A stretch of DNA of 28,773 nt, taken from positions 1-28,773 of IMG/VR virus record IMGVR_UViG_3300030099_004062. The stretch is one strand, 5' to 3'. The stretch's first letter is position 1, and each line of letters begins with the position of its first letter. A program made the translations under genes and the position numbers. This document shows positions 14,191 to 24,145 of the stretch, piece after piece. Origin of the DNA: a virus. The notes beneath the pieces were generated by a model. It was not told where the DNA came from, did not search any database, and was given only the letters and a program-made list of their open reading frames with translations.

Positions 14191-15432
14191 ATGGCACAAC
14201 CAAATGGTGGTTTAATAACCGAAACTAATCAACAATATTACGCGGGCGCGCAGGGATTTACAGTATCTAATCCAACCGGTCAAACTGATTTTAAATTTAC
14301 ATTTGACACTGATTTAGTATTTGGTAACTTTGATCCTGCAAATATAGATTATGCTAAAAATAATTTTAAATTATATAGTAGTCCAGATGCATTAACATAC
14401 ACAGAGTATGTGCTACCATATACTGTAGAAGATAACACTGTTAAGCTTGCTGCAGTAGGTGGCTTGCCTGTTGGCCATACCTTAGTTTGTCAATTAAAAA
14501 CAATTACAGGCGGTAATTATGGCAATAAAGATGCTTACGGCATGACTGTAGAACAAAACTATGGTGGCTACGCTTATATAACAGTAAAAGATTTAGTTAA
14601 TAACTTTATGGTTGCATACGTTGGTCAAGATAAAATAATACCTAGAGTTGATAGAACTGATGTAATATTTCATACTAAAAGAGGTTTACAAGAATTTAGC
14701 TATGATACATTAAAAAGTATTAAGTCTCAAGAATTAACAGTTCCACATAATTTAAGTTTAGCATTGCCTCAAGACTATGTTAATTATGTTAGAATATCTA
14801 GAATAGATGCTTTAGGAGTACAACATATATTATATCCTACAAATAACTTAACTGACTCACCATATGAAATGCCTTTACAAGATAACCTAGGGCAACCTAC
14901 TCAAGATAATTTTGGTGAAAATACGGAAGGTACTTCAATTACAGAAGAAAGATGGAAAAGAGCTAATACTAATTTAATAAACCAAAACTTTAATAATTCT
15001 TTATTTAATCAAGGTGCTGATTGGTGGGGTTATGATTGGGGCTACGGTGGATTTTGGTATTATAATTACGGAGAATTGTACGGCATGGAGCCACAATATG
15101 CTCAAGTTAATGGTTGGTTTAATATGAATGAGCGTGAAGGTAAAATATCTTTTTCAAGTAACTTAAAAGGACAACTAGTAATAATAGAATATATATCTGA
15201 TGGTCTAGCATATGATTTAGATAGTAGAATACCTAAACTAGCTGAAGAAGCTATGTATCAACATCTTTTATATTCTATACTATCAACTAGAACTAGCACG
15301 GCTGCTATTGCGCCACAATATAAAAAACAAAGATACGCTGCATTAAGAAATGCTAAAATAAGATTATCAAATATTAAATTAGATGAAATAGCTCAAGTTA
15401 TGAGAGGTAAATCTAAATGGATTAAACGTTAG
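14191..15432 (+). CDS. Putative head-tail connector / tail ring protein (413 aa)
   Basis: Residues 1-125 are beta-rich and may be an added domain (FTVSNPTGQTDFKFTFDTD, YTVEDNTVKLAAVGG). From about residue 130 the layout becomes adaptor-like: an opening helix (YAYITVKDLVNNFMVAYVGQ), a 'TKRGLQEFSYDTLKSIK' helix, a strand section, a glycine/tryptophan/tyrosine-rich loop at about 275-300 (GADWWGYDWGYGGFWYYNYG), and a basic C-terminal helix (PQYKKQRYAALRNAKIRLSN). The aromatic loop is striking and may contact the neighbouring tail protein. The stop lies three bases before the next ATG. A neck ring or tail-tube role is inferred from order. It could be one of several ring proteins in a long podovirus neck. 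Confidence 0.68.
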   Translation: MAQPNGGLITETNQQYYAGAQGFTVSNPTGQTDFKFTFDTDLVFGNFDPANIDYAKNNFKLYSSPDALTYTEYVLPYTVEDNTVKLAAVGGLPVGHTLVCQLKTITGGNYGNKDAYGMTVEQNYGGYAYITVKDLVNNFMVAYVGQDKIIPRVDRTDVIFHTKRGLQEFSYDTLKSIKSQELTVPHNLSLALPQDYVNYVRISRIDALGVQHILYPTNNLTDSPYEMPLQDNLGQPTQDNFGENTEGTSITEERWKRANTNLINQNFNNSLFNQGADWWGYDWGYGGFWYYNYGELYGMEPQYAQVNGWFNMNEREGKISFSSNLKGQLVIIEYISDGLAYDLDSRIPKLAEEAMYQHLLYSILSTRTSTAAIAPQYKKQRYAALRNAKIRLSNIKLDEIAQVMRGKSKWIKR

Positions 15433-15435
15433 TAA

Positions 15436-18400
15436 ATGGCAGAAATTAAAAATACCTTTTTACAAGGTAGAATGAATCAAGACATAGACGCTAGATTAAT
15501 ACCGCAAGGAGAATATCGAGCAGCTGTTAATTTATTAATTAGTAGATCAGAAGGTTCTACTGTTGGTGAGTTTGAAAATATATTAGGTAACTCTGAGTTA
15601 AGCTCTACTGTAAAAGGATTATTAAATAATATAATTGGAGTACATGTAGATGATGTTAAAAATGTAATATATACTTTCAATACTAATTTTCCTTTACCTG
15701 GACAAACATCTGACAGAGCAGATGATACTAATGATTGTTATATTCAAAGGCTTGATTTAAATAGTAATACTTCTAGTATAATAGTAGATGGTTATTGGTT
15801 AAATTTTAGTAGACAAAAACCAATTAATCAAACTAATTTAGTAGAAGATTTATTATTTTGGACAGATGATTTTAATCAACCAAGACGTATAAATGTAACA
15901 TCAGCTTTTAATTCATCTTCTTATTATTTTACAGAGAGTCAAATATCTGTGGCAAGATACTATCCTTATGAAGCATTAATACCTATGGAAAGACAAACTG
16001 TAACAGTTTCTGATCCTAAAGGAACTTCAAGTGATACGGAAATATTTATTACTGTACCTAATGATAAAATAAGATACGGAGATATTGTAACGGCTCATGA
16101 TAAAACAGAACCATCAACATCTGTTATACAAAATTCTATTCCACCAGTTAGAGTAGTAAAAGTTGTAAGCAATACTGAATTTAAAGTTTGGCCACCTATA
16201 CAACCTGGTGCTTTACCAGACGGAGCAGTTATTGATTTTTCTAGAACAACAATGGAAAACAGGGCGGATAAATATAATCCTAATTTTTCTATACAAGACA
16301 TAACTGATTTAATTAGTAATGATCAAATAAAAATAGGTGGAGATTTACCTAGTGGTGATCCTTCCGGATGGGAAATGGGTGGTTTTCCTAGAATAGGAGA
16401 TTTAGTTAGATTAATAAGTGGTGGCGCTGGATCTATAGTTCCAGACAATTTAAGAATAAAACATATATCTTTTGCTGTAGGTAACGCAACAAATCCATCT
16501 ACACAAACTGGTTTAAGTGCTTATACATTAACTTTAAGTGAAGATATAAATACTCCAACTTGTACTTTACAGGTTGGTGATAAAATTTCTATTGGAGACA
16601 ATGAAACTTATGATGTTAGTTTTGACGGAGATACAAAGTATTTAGATGATAAATTTGTAAGATTTAGTTATAGATTTAGATTTGTAGAAAATGAATATTC
16701 TTTAATAGCTCCTTTTAGTCAAATAATGTTTATACCTAAACAAAAAGGACAATTTAATTTAGGTCAAACAAACACGCTTACAGAGGCTAAAAGTAATTCA
16801 TTTCAAAGCTCACAAAGAACAGAGATATATAATTATTATCAAGATGAAACAGATGCTTATACTAGCACAATATTAGAGTGGTTTGAAAACAATGTAGATT
16901 CAATAGATTTAAAAATACCATTACCATTTTTTGTTGGATCAAATAAAACTAACATTATACAGCAAGTACAAGAAAGATTTCAAATAAACTCTATAGATAT
17001 ATTGTATAAAGAATCAGATGCAGAAAGTATAAAAGTTTTAGACACATTAGATCTTTCTTTGCAAACAGAAGACAAAATAGAATCAATACAATACAATGAT
17101 GATATAAATGGTTTAACTAACAGATTGTATTTAAAATACAGTTATACATCTAATAAACCATATAAAACACTTCCTCAAGATCAAACTACAAGAGTTTATG
17201 ACAAAGTGCCTATTAAAGCTTTAAGTCAAGAATTAATATCTAATAGAATAGTTTACGGTAATTATCTTCAAGGAATGACACCTCCAAGTTCTATTGAATA
17301 CTCTGCTGGTTTTTCACCTAGAGATATGCAGACATCTGATTATGCTACTCAATATCCGTTTAGCAATGTTAAACAAAATAGAACTTATCAAGTTGGTTTT
17401 GTATTAGCGGATTATTATGGTAGACAATCTGATGTAATTTTATCTACACTAGATCAAATAGAAGAATTTAAAGGGTCAACAGTTTATGTACCCTATAGAA
17501 CAGCAAGTGATGCTATCGATGAGCCAGTTATTGATTGGTTAGGTAGAAATTTAACTTTAGATATTAGTGAAGAAATTGCAACAGAAATAAATCCTTCTCA
17601 AGGAAAACCAGGTATATATAAAGAAGATGGTCATGTTGTTAATTTATCTGATACTGATCCTGGTGCTGATTTTTTAGCAAATAAAACTTATAATACAATT
17701 ACTTCAGGTAATGGTACAGGTCTTACAATACGTGTTACAGAAGTAGATGGAGTAGGAGCAATACAATCTTTTATTATTGTTACTAGTGGATCTGGTTATG
17801 AAGTAGGCGATACAATAGCAATTCCTAGTACGGTGTTTGGAAGTGATGCTGAATTTGAAATAACTCAAACTGGCGCTGCTAATCCATTAGGTTGGTATAC
17901 GTATAAAGTTGTAGTAAAACAACAAGAGCAAGAATATTATAATGTATTTTTACCTGGTTTTGTAAACGGCTTACCAATATGTGATCAATTGTGGAATGGT
18001 ATAGAGAACCAAACAATAGCTGGAACTGGAGCCAACATATGTCCAGATGTTAATCCAATACAGACTGAAAGAGGTAAAATTGCCTTTGCAACTTTATTAA
18101 GTGAAAATGTAAATAAAATTCCTAGAAGTTTAGATGAAGTTGGACCTACAGACTTAGAATTTAATAGTGATGAAATATTATTTATTAGAGTAAATAATCC
18201 TAATGTTACAGTAGAAAACGAACCTTCAGTAGGGCCAATCACATCTCCTTATATATATCCTAGAGCTATAAATTCACAATATTATCCTGATCAATTACAA
18301 CAAAACGTTTTAACTATTGAAACAGTAAGAGAGAGTGAGCTTCAAGCAATACCATTTAAAAAATTTAGAACTACTCCTAACAGATCAGTTTGGCCTTATG

Positions 18401-20406
18401 TTACAGATGAGGTAACTAATCACTCTGTGCCTTGTACTCAAGGAGTTGGAGGTTTTGGGTCAACAGAGGAATATGTTCAAAAATCTGGATTTCAAGGAGA
18501 ATATAATTCTGAAGTGTTAGTTGCTGATTCATGTTTTCTTGTTAGTAGTCCACCAACAATTTATGGTGGAAATGTATTTAGCGTTTCATCAGGATCAATT
18601 CCATGGGGAGACGTAGGAGATACCGCACCGTTTTATGGAGCGGATCAAAATCCTTTTATTATGAAAATTGGTCAAGTAACTAATTATGAAAACCCTATTG
18701 GTGCAATTGTAGCTGGTCCTCCACTAACACCTCAAGGTTGTGGTGGTGTTGTTATACCTCATGATACTAATTGGCCAACCGTAGATGAAGAGCCTGGTTT
18801 AAGATCTATGAGACCTATATTGAGTATAGCCGAAACTAAACCTGTTTTTTCATTATTAGATATATTTTGGGAATCAACTTTAAGTGGCAAATTAGAAATT
18901 TTAAATAGTTCTATAAGTAGTAATTATAATGGAGTAGTTGGTTGTAGTATAAACTCTCTTGAATTTAATGAAAATCAAGGGTCTCCAGCAAGCTTAACAC
19001 CTTTATTTAATTTTACAAATGGAAGTGGTTCTCTTGCTAATGCAACTAGTGTTTCTATTGTTTCTCTTTACTCTCAACAATCTCCTAATGTTCAATTAGT
19101 ACCTGCAAATTATTTTGAAGTTGTTTCAATTGGAGGTCCAAATAATGAATTTCAAATGAAAACCACATCTGATTATTGGTTTAGAGAAACATCTACTAAT
19201 CCTGGATCAGACGTGTATATTGCTTCTTTGCAAGTAGAATCTACTAGTGGTGCTGAATCATTTACAGATATTCTAACAGATGCTATAACTATAAAATTAA
19301 ATAACGCGGCTCCAGAAATATATAATGATTCTGGTTACAGTAACAATGTAACAGGCACAACAATAACAATACCTTCTAATCCAGATTACCCTGTTGCTCC
19401 TCCTATAACAATAAGTGAAATACTAACATTATGGGGATTAAATGGTAGTGCAGATTCTAATAATTATAAAAAAGAATTAAACTGGGAAGTTCAAGGCGTT
19501 TTAGGAACTCCTACTACTGATTTTGAATTAATAGCTGGTCCAGACGAAGGATCTGTAATATTAAAAAATACAATTGAATTAGTTGCTGATACACCTTATT
19601 TATTAAAAATAATAGTAAAAGACGCTAATGAAGGTGTTGGCTCATTGTCGGCTGAAGTAGATGTTGAAATAACATTTGGCACTCAACCAGCTCCAAAATC
19701 TATATCTACTCCACCTAGTGTTTGGTCTAATTCAAATTGTAATACTATATATGGCCAGTCTCATTATCCTGCTTTTGGTGGTGTTATGCAATATGGAGAG
19801 TTTAGATTTACTAATGTTAGTGCTCAAATATCACCACAGGGATGTATTCCTGAAACAGGTATTTTTAATGTTCCTCCAAATTCAAATCCTAATACTTACT
19901 ATTGTTTTAATGTTTGTCAAGGAACTACTACATCTATATTTCCAAATGGTGGTGGATTTGATGATGAAGCTCCACCTGTTGGATGTCCTGCTACAGAAAA
20001 AGGTAGAGGAGATTTATTTCAAGGAACTTTAGATTTAAAAATATTTACACAAAGGATTACTCCTCCTTCTCCTTCACAAAATGATATGCCTGTCACTGAA
20101 TTTGTAGTGCAATATAGAGCTAATTCTGGAGATGCATGGGGTTATATAGATAGCGTTCCTGTAACTAAAGGAGGTATGGCAGGTAGTATATATGATTCTA
20201 CTGCACCTATAGTAGTTTTAGCTCCCCAAAAACTTAGCAGTGATCCTGTGTGTACATCATACGGTGTTAGGTATAAGTTTGATCAATTAGGAGAATATAG
20301 AGTCGTATGTTCTACTAGAGCAAATAATCCTACTACTTGGGGTTGGTATATAGACTATGCTGATGGTACATATAACGGAACATCAGATGCTTGCGAACCA
20401 GCTTAG
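15436..20406 (+). CDS. Large tail protein, tail-stabilisation/muzzle type (1656 aa)
   Basis: The N-terminus (FLQGRMNQDIDARLIPQGEY at 8-27, then SEGSTVGEFENILGN) matches a pattern I recall from large podovirus tail proteins of marine and crAss-like phages, where it begins a tail-hub or stabilisation protein. About residues 755-800 hold a GNGTGLTIRV ... GSGYEVGDTIAIP unit of the kind found in phage fibre proteins. Residues 892-905 read NKIPRSLDEVGPTD, also recurrent in this family. About 1284-1418 resembles an Ig/cadherin-like domain (TPYLLKIIVKDANEGVGSLS). The C-terminus past 1430 is cysteine- and glycine-rich. A needle/hub or muzzle role is inferred. Its length and modular C-terminus suggest domain insertion compared with smaller relatives. 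Confidence 0.72.
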   Translation: MAEIKNTFLQGRMNQDIDARLIPQGEYRAAVNLLISRSEGSTVGEFENILGNSELSSTVKGLLNNIIGVHVDDVKNVIYTFNTNFPLPGQTSDRADDTNDCYIQRLDLNSNTSSIIVDGYWLNFSRQKPINQTNLVEDLLFWTDDFNQPRRINVTSAFNSSSYYFTESQISVARYYPYEALIPMERQTVTVSDPKGTSSDTEIFITVPNDKIRYGDIVTAHDKTEPSTSVIQNSIPPVRVVKVVSNTEFKVWPPIQPGALPDGAVIDFSRTTMENRADKYNPNFSIQDITDLISNDQIKIGGDLPSGDPSGWEMGGFPRIGDLVRLISGGAGSIVPDNLRIKHISFAVGNATNPSTQTGLSAYTLTLSEDINTPTCTLQVGDKISIGDNETYDVSFDGDTKYLDDKFVRFSYRFRFVENEYSLIAPFSQIMFIPKQKGQFNLGQTNTLTEAKSNSFQSSQRTEIYNYYQDETDAYTSTILEWFENNVDSIDLKIPLPFFVGSNKTNIIQQVQERFQINSIDILYKESDAESIKVLDTLDLSLQTEDKIESIQYNDDINGLTNRLYLKYSYTSNKPYKTLPQDQTTRVYDKVPIKALSQELISNRIVYGNYLQGMTPPSSIEYSAGFSPRDMQTSDYATQYPFSNVKQNRTYQVGFVLADYYGRQSDVILSTLDQIEEFKGSTVYVPYRTASDAIDEPVIDWLGRNLTLDISEEIATEINPSQGKPGIYKEDGHVVNLSDTDPGADFLANKTYNTITSGNGTGLTIRVTEVDGVGAIQSFIIVTSGSGYEVGDTIAIPSTVFGSDAEFEITQTGAANPLGWYTYKVVVKQQEQEYYNVFLPGFVNGLPICDQLWNGIENQTIAGTGANICPDVNPIQTERGKIAFATLLSENVNKIPRSLDEVGPTDLEFNSDEILFIRVNNPNVTVENEPSVGPITSPYIYPRAINSQYYPDQLQQNVLTIETVRESELQAIPFKKFRTTPNRSVWPYVTDEVTNHSVPCTQGVGGFGSTEEYVQKSGFQGEYNSEVLVADSCFLVSSPPTIYGGNVFSVSSGSIPWGDVGDTAPFYGADQNPFIMKIGQVTNYENPIGAIVAGPPLTPQGCGGVVIPHDTNWPTVDEEPGLRSMRPILSIAETKPVFSLLDIFWESTLSGKLEILNSSISSNYNGVVGCSINSLEFNENQGSPASLTPLFNFTNGSGSLANATSVSIVSLYSQQSPNVQLVPANYFEVVSIGGPNNEFQMKTTSDYWFRETSTNPGSDVYIASLQVESTSGAESFTDILTDAITIKLNNAAPEIYNDSGYSNNVTGTTITIPSNPDYPVAPPITISEILTLWGLNGSADSNNYKKELNWEVQGVLGTPTTDFELIAGPDEGSVILKNTIELVADTPYLLKIIVKDANEGVGSLSAEVDVEITFGTQPAPKSISTPPSVWSNSNCNTIYGQSHYPAFGGVMQYGEFRFTNVSAQISPQGCIPETGIFNVPPNSNPNTYYCFNVCQGTTTSIFPNGGGFDDEAPPVGCPATEKGRGDLFQGTLDLKIFTQRITPPSPSQNDMPVTEFVVQYRANSGDAWGYIDSVPVTKGGMAGSIYDSTAPIVVLAPQKLSSDPVCTSYGVRYKFDQLGEYRVVCSTRANNPTTWGWYIDYADGTYNGTSDACEPA

Positions 20407-20442
20407 TGTAATAAATATTAAAAACAAGTAATTATAAATTAA

Positions 20443-22050
20443 ATGGCTTTAACTATAGACGTAAACTATTTTAATTCCTTTTATCTAAAAAGAGTTTATG
20501 GAACAGGATTAGCAGCTTTTCCTGGCGATGCTTTTGTGCCTGGTAATATACCTTACGCTTTTGAGCAAGGTTATCTGCCTACATCTGCATCTTCTGGACC
20601 AGCAAGTAGTTTTAGAGTATGGCAAACAAGTAATATTGATTTGGCTACTGGTGTCCCATATTTTAGATTTAATACGTTTTCTGGTTCAACTGAATTAGAC
20701 TGGTGTATTGAAGAATCTAGAATTAGAGGTGGTTTTAATAATACTAGTGTAGACTTTGGAGTTAAAGCTTACATCGTAGAAGATAATCCAAACCAACAAA
20801 GATTATCTAACACTGTAATTTATTCTGGTATTTTTAATGCTAGAACTGGTATAAACAATACAAATCAGTTTAGTGTCGGTGAAGAAATAACTAGAGGTGT
20901 AGATCCAGTTGGTGGAACTATACAAAGATTATATGCTGAAGATACTAATTTAATAGTGTTTCAAGAAAGAAAAGTAAATGTAGCTTTAATAGATAAAGAC
21001 GCTATATTTACTGCTGAAGGATTAGGTATTAGTACTACAGGAAAACAAGTTATAGGTCAAATAACTCCAGTACCAGGTAATTGGGGTATTGGTAAAAACC
21101 CTGAATCATTTGCTGTTTACGGTTATACAAAATATTTTGCAGATAAAGAGCAAAATGCTGTATTAAAAATGGAAGGCACAAATGTTCAAGAAATATCTGT
21201 AGCTGGAATGACAGACTTTTTTAGAGATAGATTCAATGAATTAGGACCAACAGGTAGATTAGTAGGTGGTTATGATATATATAATAAAAACTATGTATTA
21301 TCTATACAAAATTCTAGCGATATTGTTAGTTCTACATCAGCAGAATCACAAGATATTATAAACAATACGGTAGATTTAACAGGTGAAACACCAACTGGTT
21401 ATACTTTATCATGGGACGAAAGAGTTAAAGGGTGGACAAGTTTTGCAACATACACGCCTAATAATATTTTTAGTTGTATAGGTAAATTTTATTCAACTAA
21501 TTTTGGAAGAGTATATGAGCATTACATCAACACGTCTAGAAATAGTTTTTATAATATATCTAAACCATCTATAGTTCAGTTTGTATTTAATCCTGAACCT
21601 AATATTGTTAAAACATTTAAAACAATAAACTACGAGGGTAGTAATGGTTGGGACGTGTTAAGTATACAGTCAGATAATACAGGTGAAATTGAATATCCAA
21701 TAGGCTCTGGTGTTTATAGAAATTATAACGATGATGCTACTGGTGAGGTAAGAGAGGCTGACGGTGCTGGTTCAGGTGTGGTGTATAATCAAATATATAG
21801 TTACCAAGAAGGAGCATATTCAGAAAATGGAATTCAGTATAGAGCAGGATTTGATAGAAAACAAAATAAATATTACGCAGTGATACCTAATAACACACAA
21901 GATCCTATACCGGGAGAAGTTATATGGGGTAATCAAACCATGGGAATAAAAGGATATTATACAACTGTAACTATGAGTACAGATCAATCAACAAATGTTG
22001 GCGGGCCAAAAGCATTATTTGCCGCTAGCAGTGAATTTATAAATAAATAA
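20443..22050 (+). CDS. Beta-propeller-like tail protein, P22 gp10-like type (535 aa)
   Basis: Residues 160-182 (GTIQRLYAEDTNLIVFQERK, then VNVALIDKDAIFTAEG), 207-236 (VIGQITPVPGNWGIGKNPES, then FAVYGYTKYFADK) and the repeated strand-turn-strand pattern match my recollection of gp10-type tail accessory proteins that fold as a beta-propeller below the neck. It starts 36 bases after the 1656-residue gene. The region AVYGYTKYFADKEQNAVLKM looks like a propeller blade in which the protein reports its own state through tightly packed strands. It lacks Shine-Dalgarno and membrane features. In some phages this and the preceding protein could correspond to parts of one tail hub. A search against structures is needed for an exact role. 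Confidence 0.7.
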   Translation: MALTIDVNYFNSFYLKRVYGTGLAAFPGDAFVPGNIPYAFEQGYLPTSASSGPASSFRVWQTSNIDLATGVPYFRFNTFSGSTELDWCIEESRIRGGFNNTSVDFGVKAYIVEDNPNQQRLSNTVIYSGIFNARTGINNTNQFSVGEEITRGVDPVGGTIQRLYAEDTNLIVFQERKVNVALIDKDAIFTAEGLGISTTGKQVIGQITPVPGNWGIGKNPESFAVYGYTKYFADKEQNAVLKMEGTNVQEISVAGMTDFFRDRFNELGPTGRLVGGYDIYNKNYVLSIQNSSDIVSSTSAESQDIINNTVDLTGETPTGYTLSWDERVKGWTSFATYTPNNIFSCIGKFYSTNFGRVYEHYINTSRNSFYNISKPSIVQFVFNPEPNIVKTFKTINYEGSNGWDVLSIQSDNTGEIEYPIGSGVYRNYNDDATGEVREADGAGSGVVYNQIYSYQEGAYSENGIQYRAGFDRKQNKYYAVIPNNTQDPIPGEVIWGNQTMGIKGYYTTVTMSTDQSTNVGGPKALFAASSEFINK

Positions 22051-22052
22051 TT

Positions 22053-22781
22053 ATGCCAATAGATCCAGTTTCAGCTGCCATAGGTATTGGAGGAAGTGTT
22101 CTTTCCGGTATATTTGGAGGCAGCGCAGCTAAACGAGCAAAAAGAAAAGCTCAGAAAGAAGCTCAAAGATTAAAAGGAAAACTAGAGTTTTTAGAAAATA
22201 ATCGCCAAGCTATTATTAATCCTTATGAAGGAGCGACAGACTTGTCTAGTATGGCCACTGATTATTCTTCTCAATTTAGTAATCCTTATGCTAACCTATC
22301 AGTTGCTACTCAAGCTGCTGAAATGAAAATAGAACAAACTGATATAGCTTTAGCTAATACACTTGATACTTTAGCTCAAACTGGTGGAGGTGCTGGTGGC
22401 GCTACAGCATTAGCTCAAGCAGCTGCAGCAAGCAAGAAAGAAGTTGCAGCCAGCATAGAGCAACAAGAAGCTGCAAATGAAAAAATGAGAGCTGAAGGAG
22501 AGGCTAGATTAGAAGATAAAATAATAGCTGAAAAACAAAGAATAGAAGGAATAGAAATGAGTCAAGCAGAAAGAATGCAAAATCTAGATGCTCAAGGTCA
22601 ATTATTCCAGTTTCAGCAAAAAGAAAACAGAGAACAACAAAAAATCGATAGAACAGCTGCTGAACTTGATAATGCTAGGATGATGGCTGCTCAAGCACAA
22701 GCTGATCAAACATCTGCATTTACAGGTATGTTAGGTGGTATTACTGATACTTTATCAAGCGCATTCACTCCAAAATCATAA
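22053..22781 (+). CDS. Internal virion (ejection) protein, small, T7 gp14-like position (242 aa)
   Basis: The N-terminus (residues 3-26) is a glycine/alanine-rich hydrophobic segment with GxxxG-type spacing (VSAAIGIGGSVLSGIFGGSA), suited to membrane insertion after ejection. It is followed by a basic patch (KRAKRKAQKEAQRLKGK) and a helical body rich in Ala, Gln and Glu. The middle contains NPYANLSVATQAAEMKIEQT and ALANTLDTLAQTGGGAGGAT, which I recall from internal virion proteins of marine podoviruses. The C-terminus has a second short hydrophobic segment. It sits first in a three-gene series of growing size, as gp14, gp15 and gp16 do in T7. A role in the trans-envelope ejection channel is inferred from this. 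Confidence 0.75.
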   Translation: MPIDPVSAAIGIGGSVLSGIFGGSAAKRAKRKAQKEAQRLKGKLEFLENNRQAIINPYEGATDLSSMATDYSSQFSNPYANLSVATQAAEMKIEQTDIALANTLDTLAQTGGGAGGATALAQAAAASKKEVAASIEQQEAANEKMRAEGEARLEDKIIAEKQRIEGIEMSQAERMQNLDAQGQLFQFQQKENREQQKIDRTAAELDNARMMAAQAQADQTSAFTGMLGGITDTLSSAFTPKS

Positions 22782-22784
22782 ATT

Positions 22785-24134
22785 ATGTCATATACAAGTC
22801 CAAAATACACATATATATCTAGTCAATCTGCTTTTGATGAATTAAGAAGATCAGCTACTGGTGCGGCTAAAACTATTGCTGATAAAAAAGCTACTGCAGC
22901 TAAAGAAAAGAAAGCTGAAGAAGAAAGAAAAAGACAGATTAATGAATCAAGATTAGCTTTAGGTAGAGGTGCTACTCAAAAATATTTAAACTCTTTAGTA
23001 TCAAACTCTACTGGAGGAGCTAAAGAACAAGGAGCAATAGAAGAATACTTTAAGGGCACGGGTAAAAGAGTTGGTGAATTAACTATGCGTACTCAAGGTG
23101 TTAGTCCAGTTTGTGAAACAGAAGGAACTTGTGATGCTGATATGGCTGAATTAGCAAGATTAGAAGCTAGACCAGCACAGGTAAAAGAATTAACAGAAAA
23201 CATGTTAGATCAATTAGATTATAGCGATATAAAAAACATAGATCCTAATCAACCTGGTAATTTCTTTTTAGCAGCAAATATATTAAAAGGTGCAGTTGGT
23301 ACTGATCCTGACTCGGGTTATTCGTATAGTTTAAGAACAAATGAAAAAGGTGGTACTGATTGGGTTTTTACTTTTGATGAAGCTAAAGCTAGAGAAAGTT
23401 TTAAAGACAGTGATTTAACAGAAGAGCAGATCAATGAACAAATAGAAGCTATGAAATTTGATAATGGTGCTAATGAATTTGTAATAAATAGTGAAGGTTT
23501 AGAAACCGCTGCAAGAAACGGTGGTAGTGTTTTTGTTGATACACCTGAAATTACTAATGATGTAAATGAAGTTTATGCTGACACACAGTTGTTTGGGGGT
23601 ATTAAATTTGATGACAAAGGTAATTTAGTTCCTGGAAGTGGTATGTTTGATATGTCTAGATTTTTAAAAGGAGTTAAACCATACTATACTTATGATAATG
23701 ATGGTAAAAAAATATTAAGTTATGAAGGTGTAGTAGATAAACAAGAAATTGCACGTGATCCTGCTTTTAAAACGCAGATAAAAAGAAAAATTGAAGAATA
23801 TTTAAAGCCAGAAAATAGTGGTGAAATGACAGCTTTGTGGAACATGACATTGTCTGGTCATTCATATGATTGGGACGAAAATGAAATAGCTAAAGAAATG
23901 AACTTTGAAACACCTGAAGATATGAGAGCCGCGTGGGATTATGGCGAGATAACTCCTACAATGAAAAAGGTTTTTGCTAAATACTATACACAATATATGA
24001 TTGATGATGCAGCCGCCACAATGAATTCAGCTAGTTTTCAACAATATAGACGTACTTCTCAGATACGTGATTTAGGTTTTCAAAATCAAGAAACTGATTT
24101 TATCATAGATAATGATGAAGTCTACCAAGGATAA
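22785..24134 (+). CDS. Probable internal virion protein (449 aa)
   Basis: Residues 10-55 are a highly charged helix (KTIADKKATAAKEKKAEEER). The rest is hydrophilic and mixed, with a C-x4-C pair at residues 111 and 116 (VCETEGTC), acidic DNDG/NDND stretches and a tyrosine-rich C-terminal region. It has no signal peptide, membrane helix or recognised enzyme motif. Its start lies three bases after the previous stop. Placement between a small membrane-active protein and a giant internal protein suggests it is carried inside the capsid or neck, but this is position-based. Confidence 0.65.
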   Translation: MSYTSPKYTYISSQSAFDELRRSATGAAKTIADKKATAAKEKKAEEERKRQINESRLALGRGATQKYLNSLVSNSTGGAKEQGAIEEYFKGTGKRVGELTMRTQGVSPVCETEGTCDADMAELARLEARPAQVKELTENMLDQLDYSDIKNIDPNQPGNFFLAANILKGAVGTDPDSGYSYSLRTNEKGGTDWVFTFDEAKARESFKDSDLTEEQINEQIEAMKFDNGANEFVINSEGLETAARNGGSVFVDTPEITNDVNEVYADTQLFGGIKFDDKGNLVPGSGMFDMSRFLKGVKPYYTYDNDGKKILSYEGVVDKQEIARDPAFKTQIKRKIEEYLKPENSGEMTALWNMTLSGHSYDWDENEIAKEMNFETPEDMRAAWDYGEITPTMKKVFAKYYTQYMIDDAAATMNSASFQQYRRTSQIRDLGFQNQETDFIIDNDEVYQG

Positions 24135-24145
24135 AATAATTTAAT

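Noticed and set aside
19676-20032. 118-codon forward frame inside the 1656-residue gene
   Set aside because: It is out of frame with a strong long gene, and its leucine-rich translation is typical of a shifted reading of AT-rich DNA.
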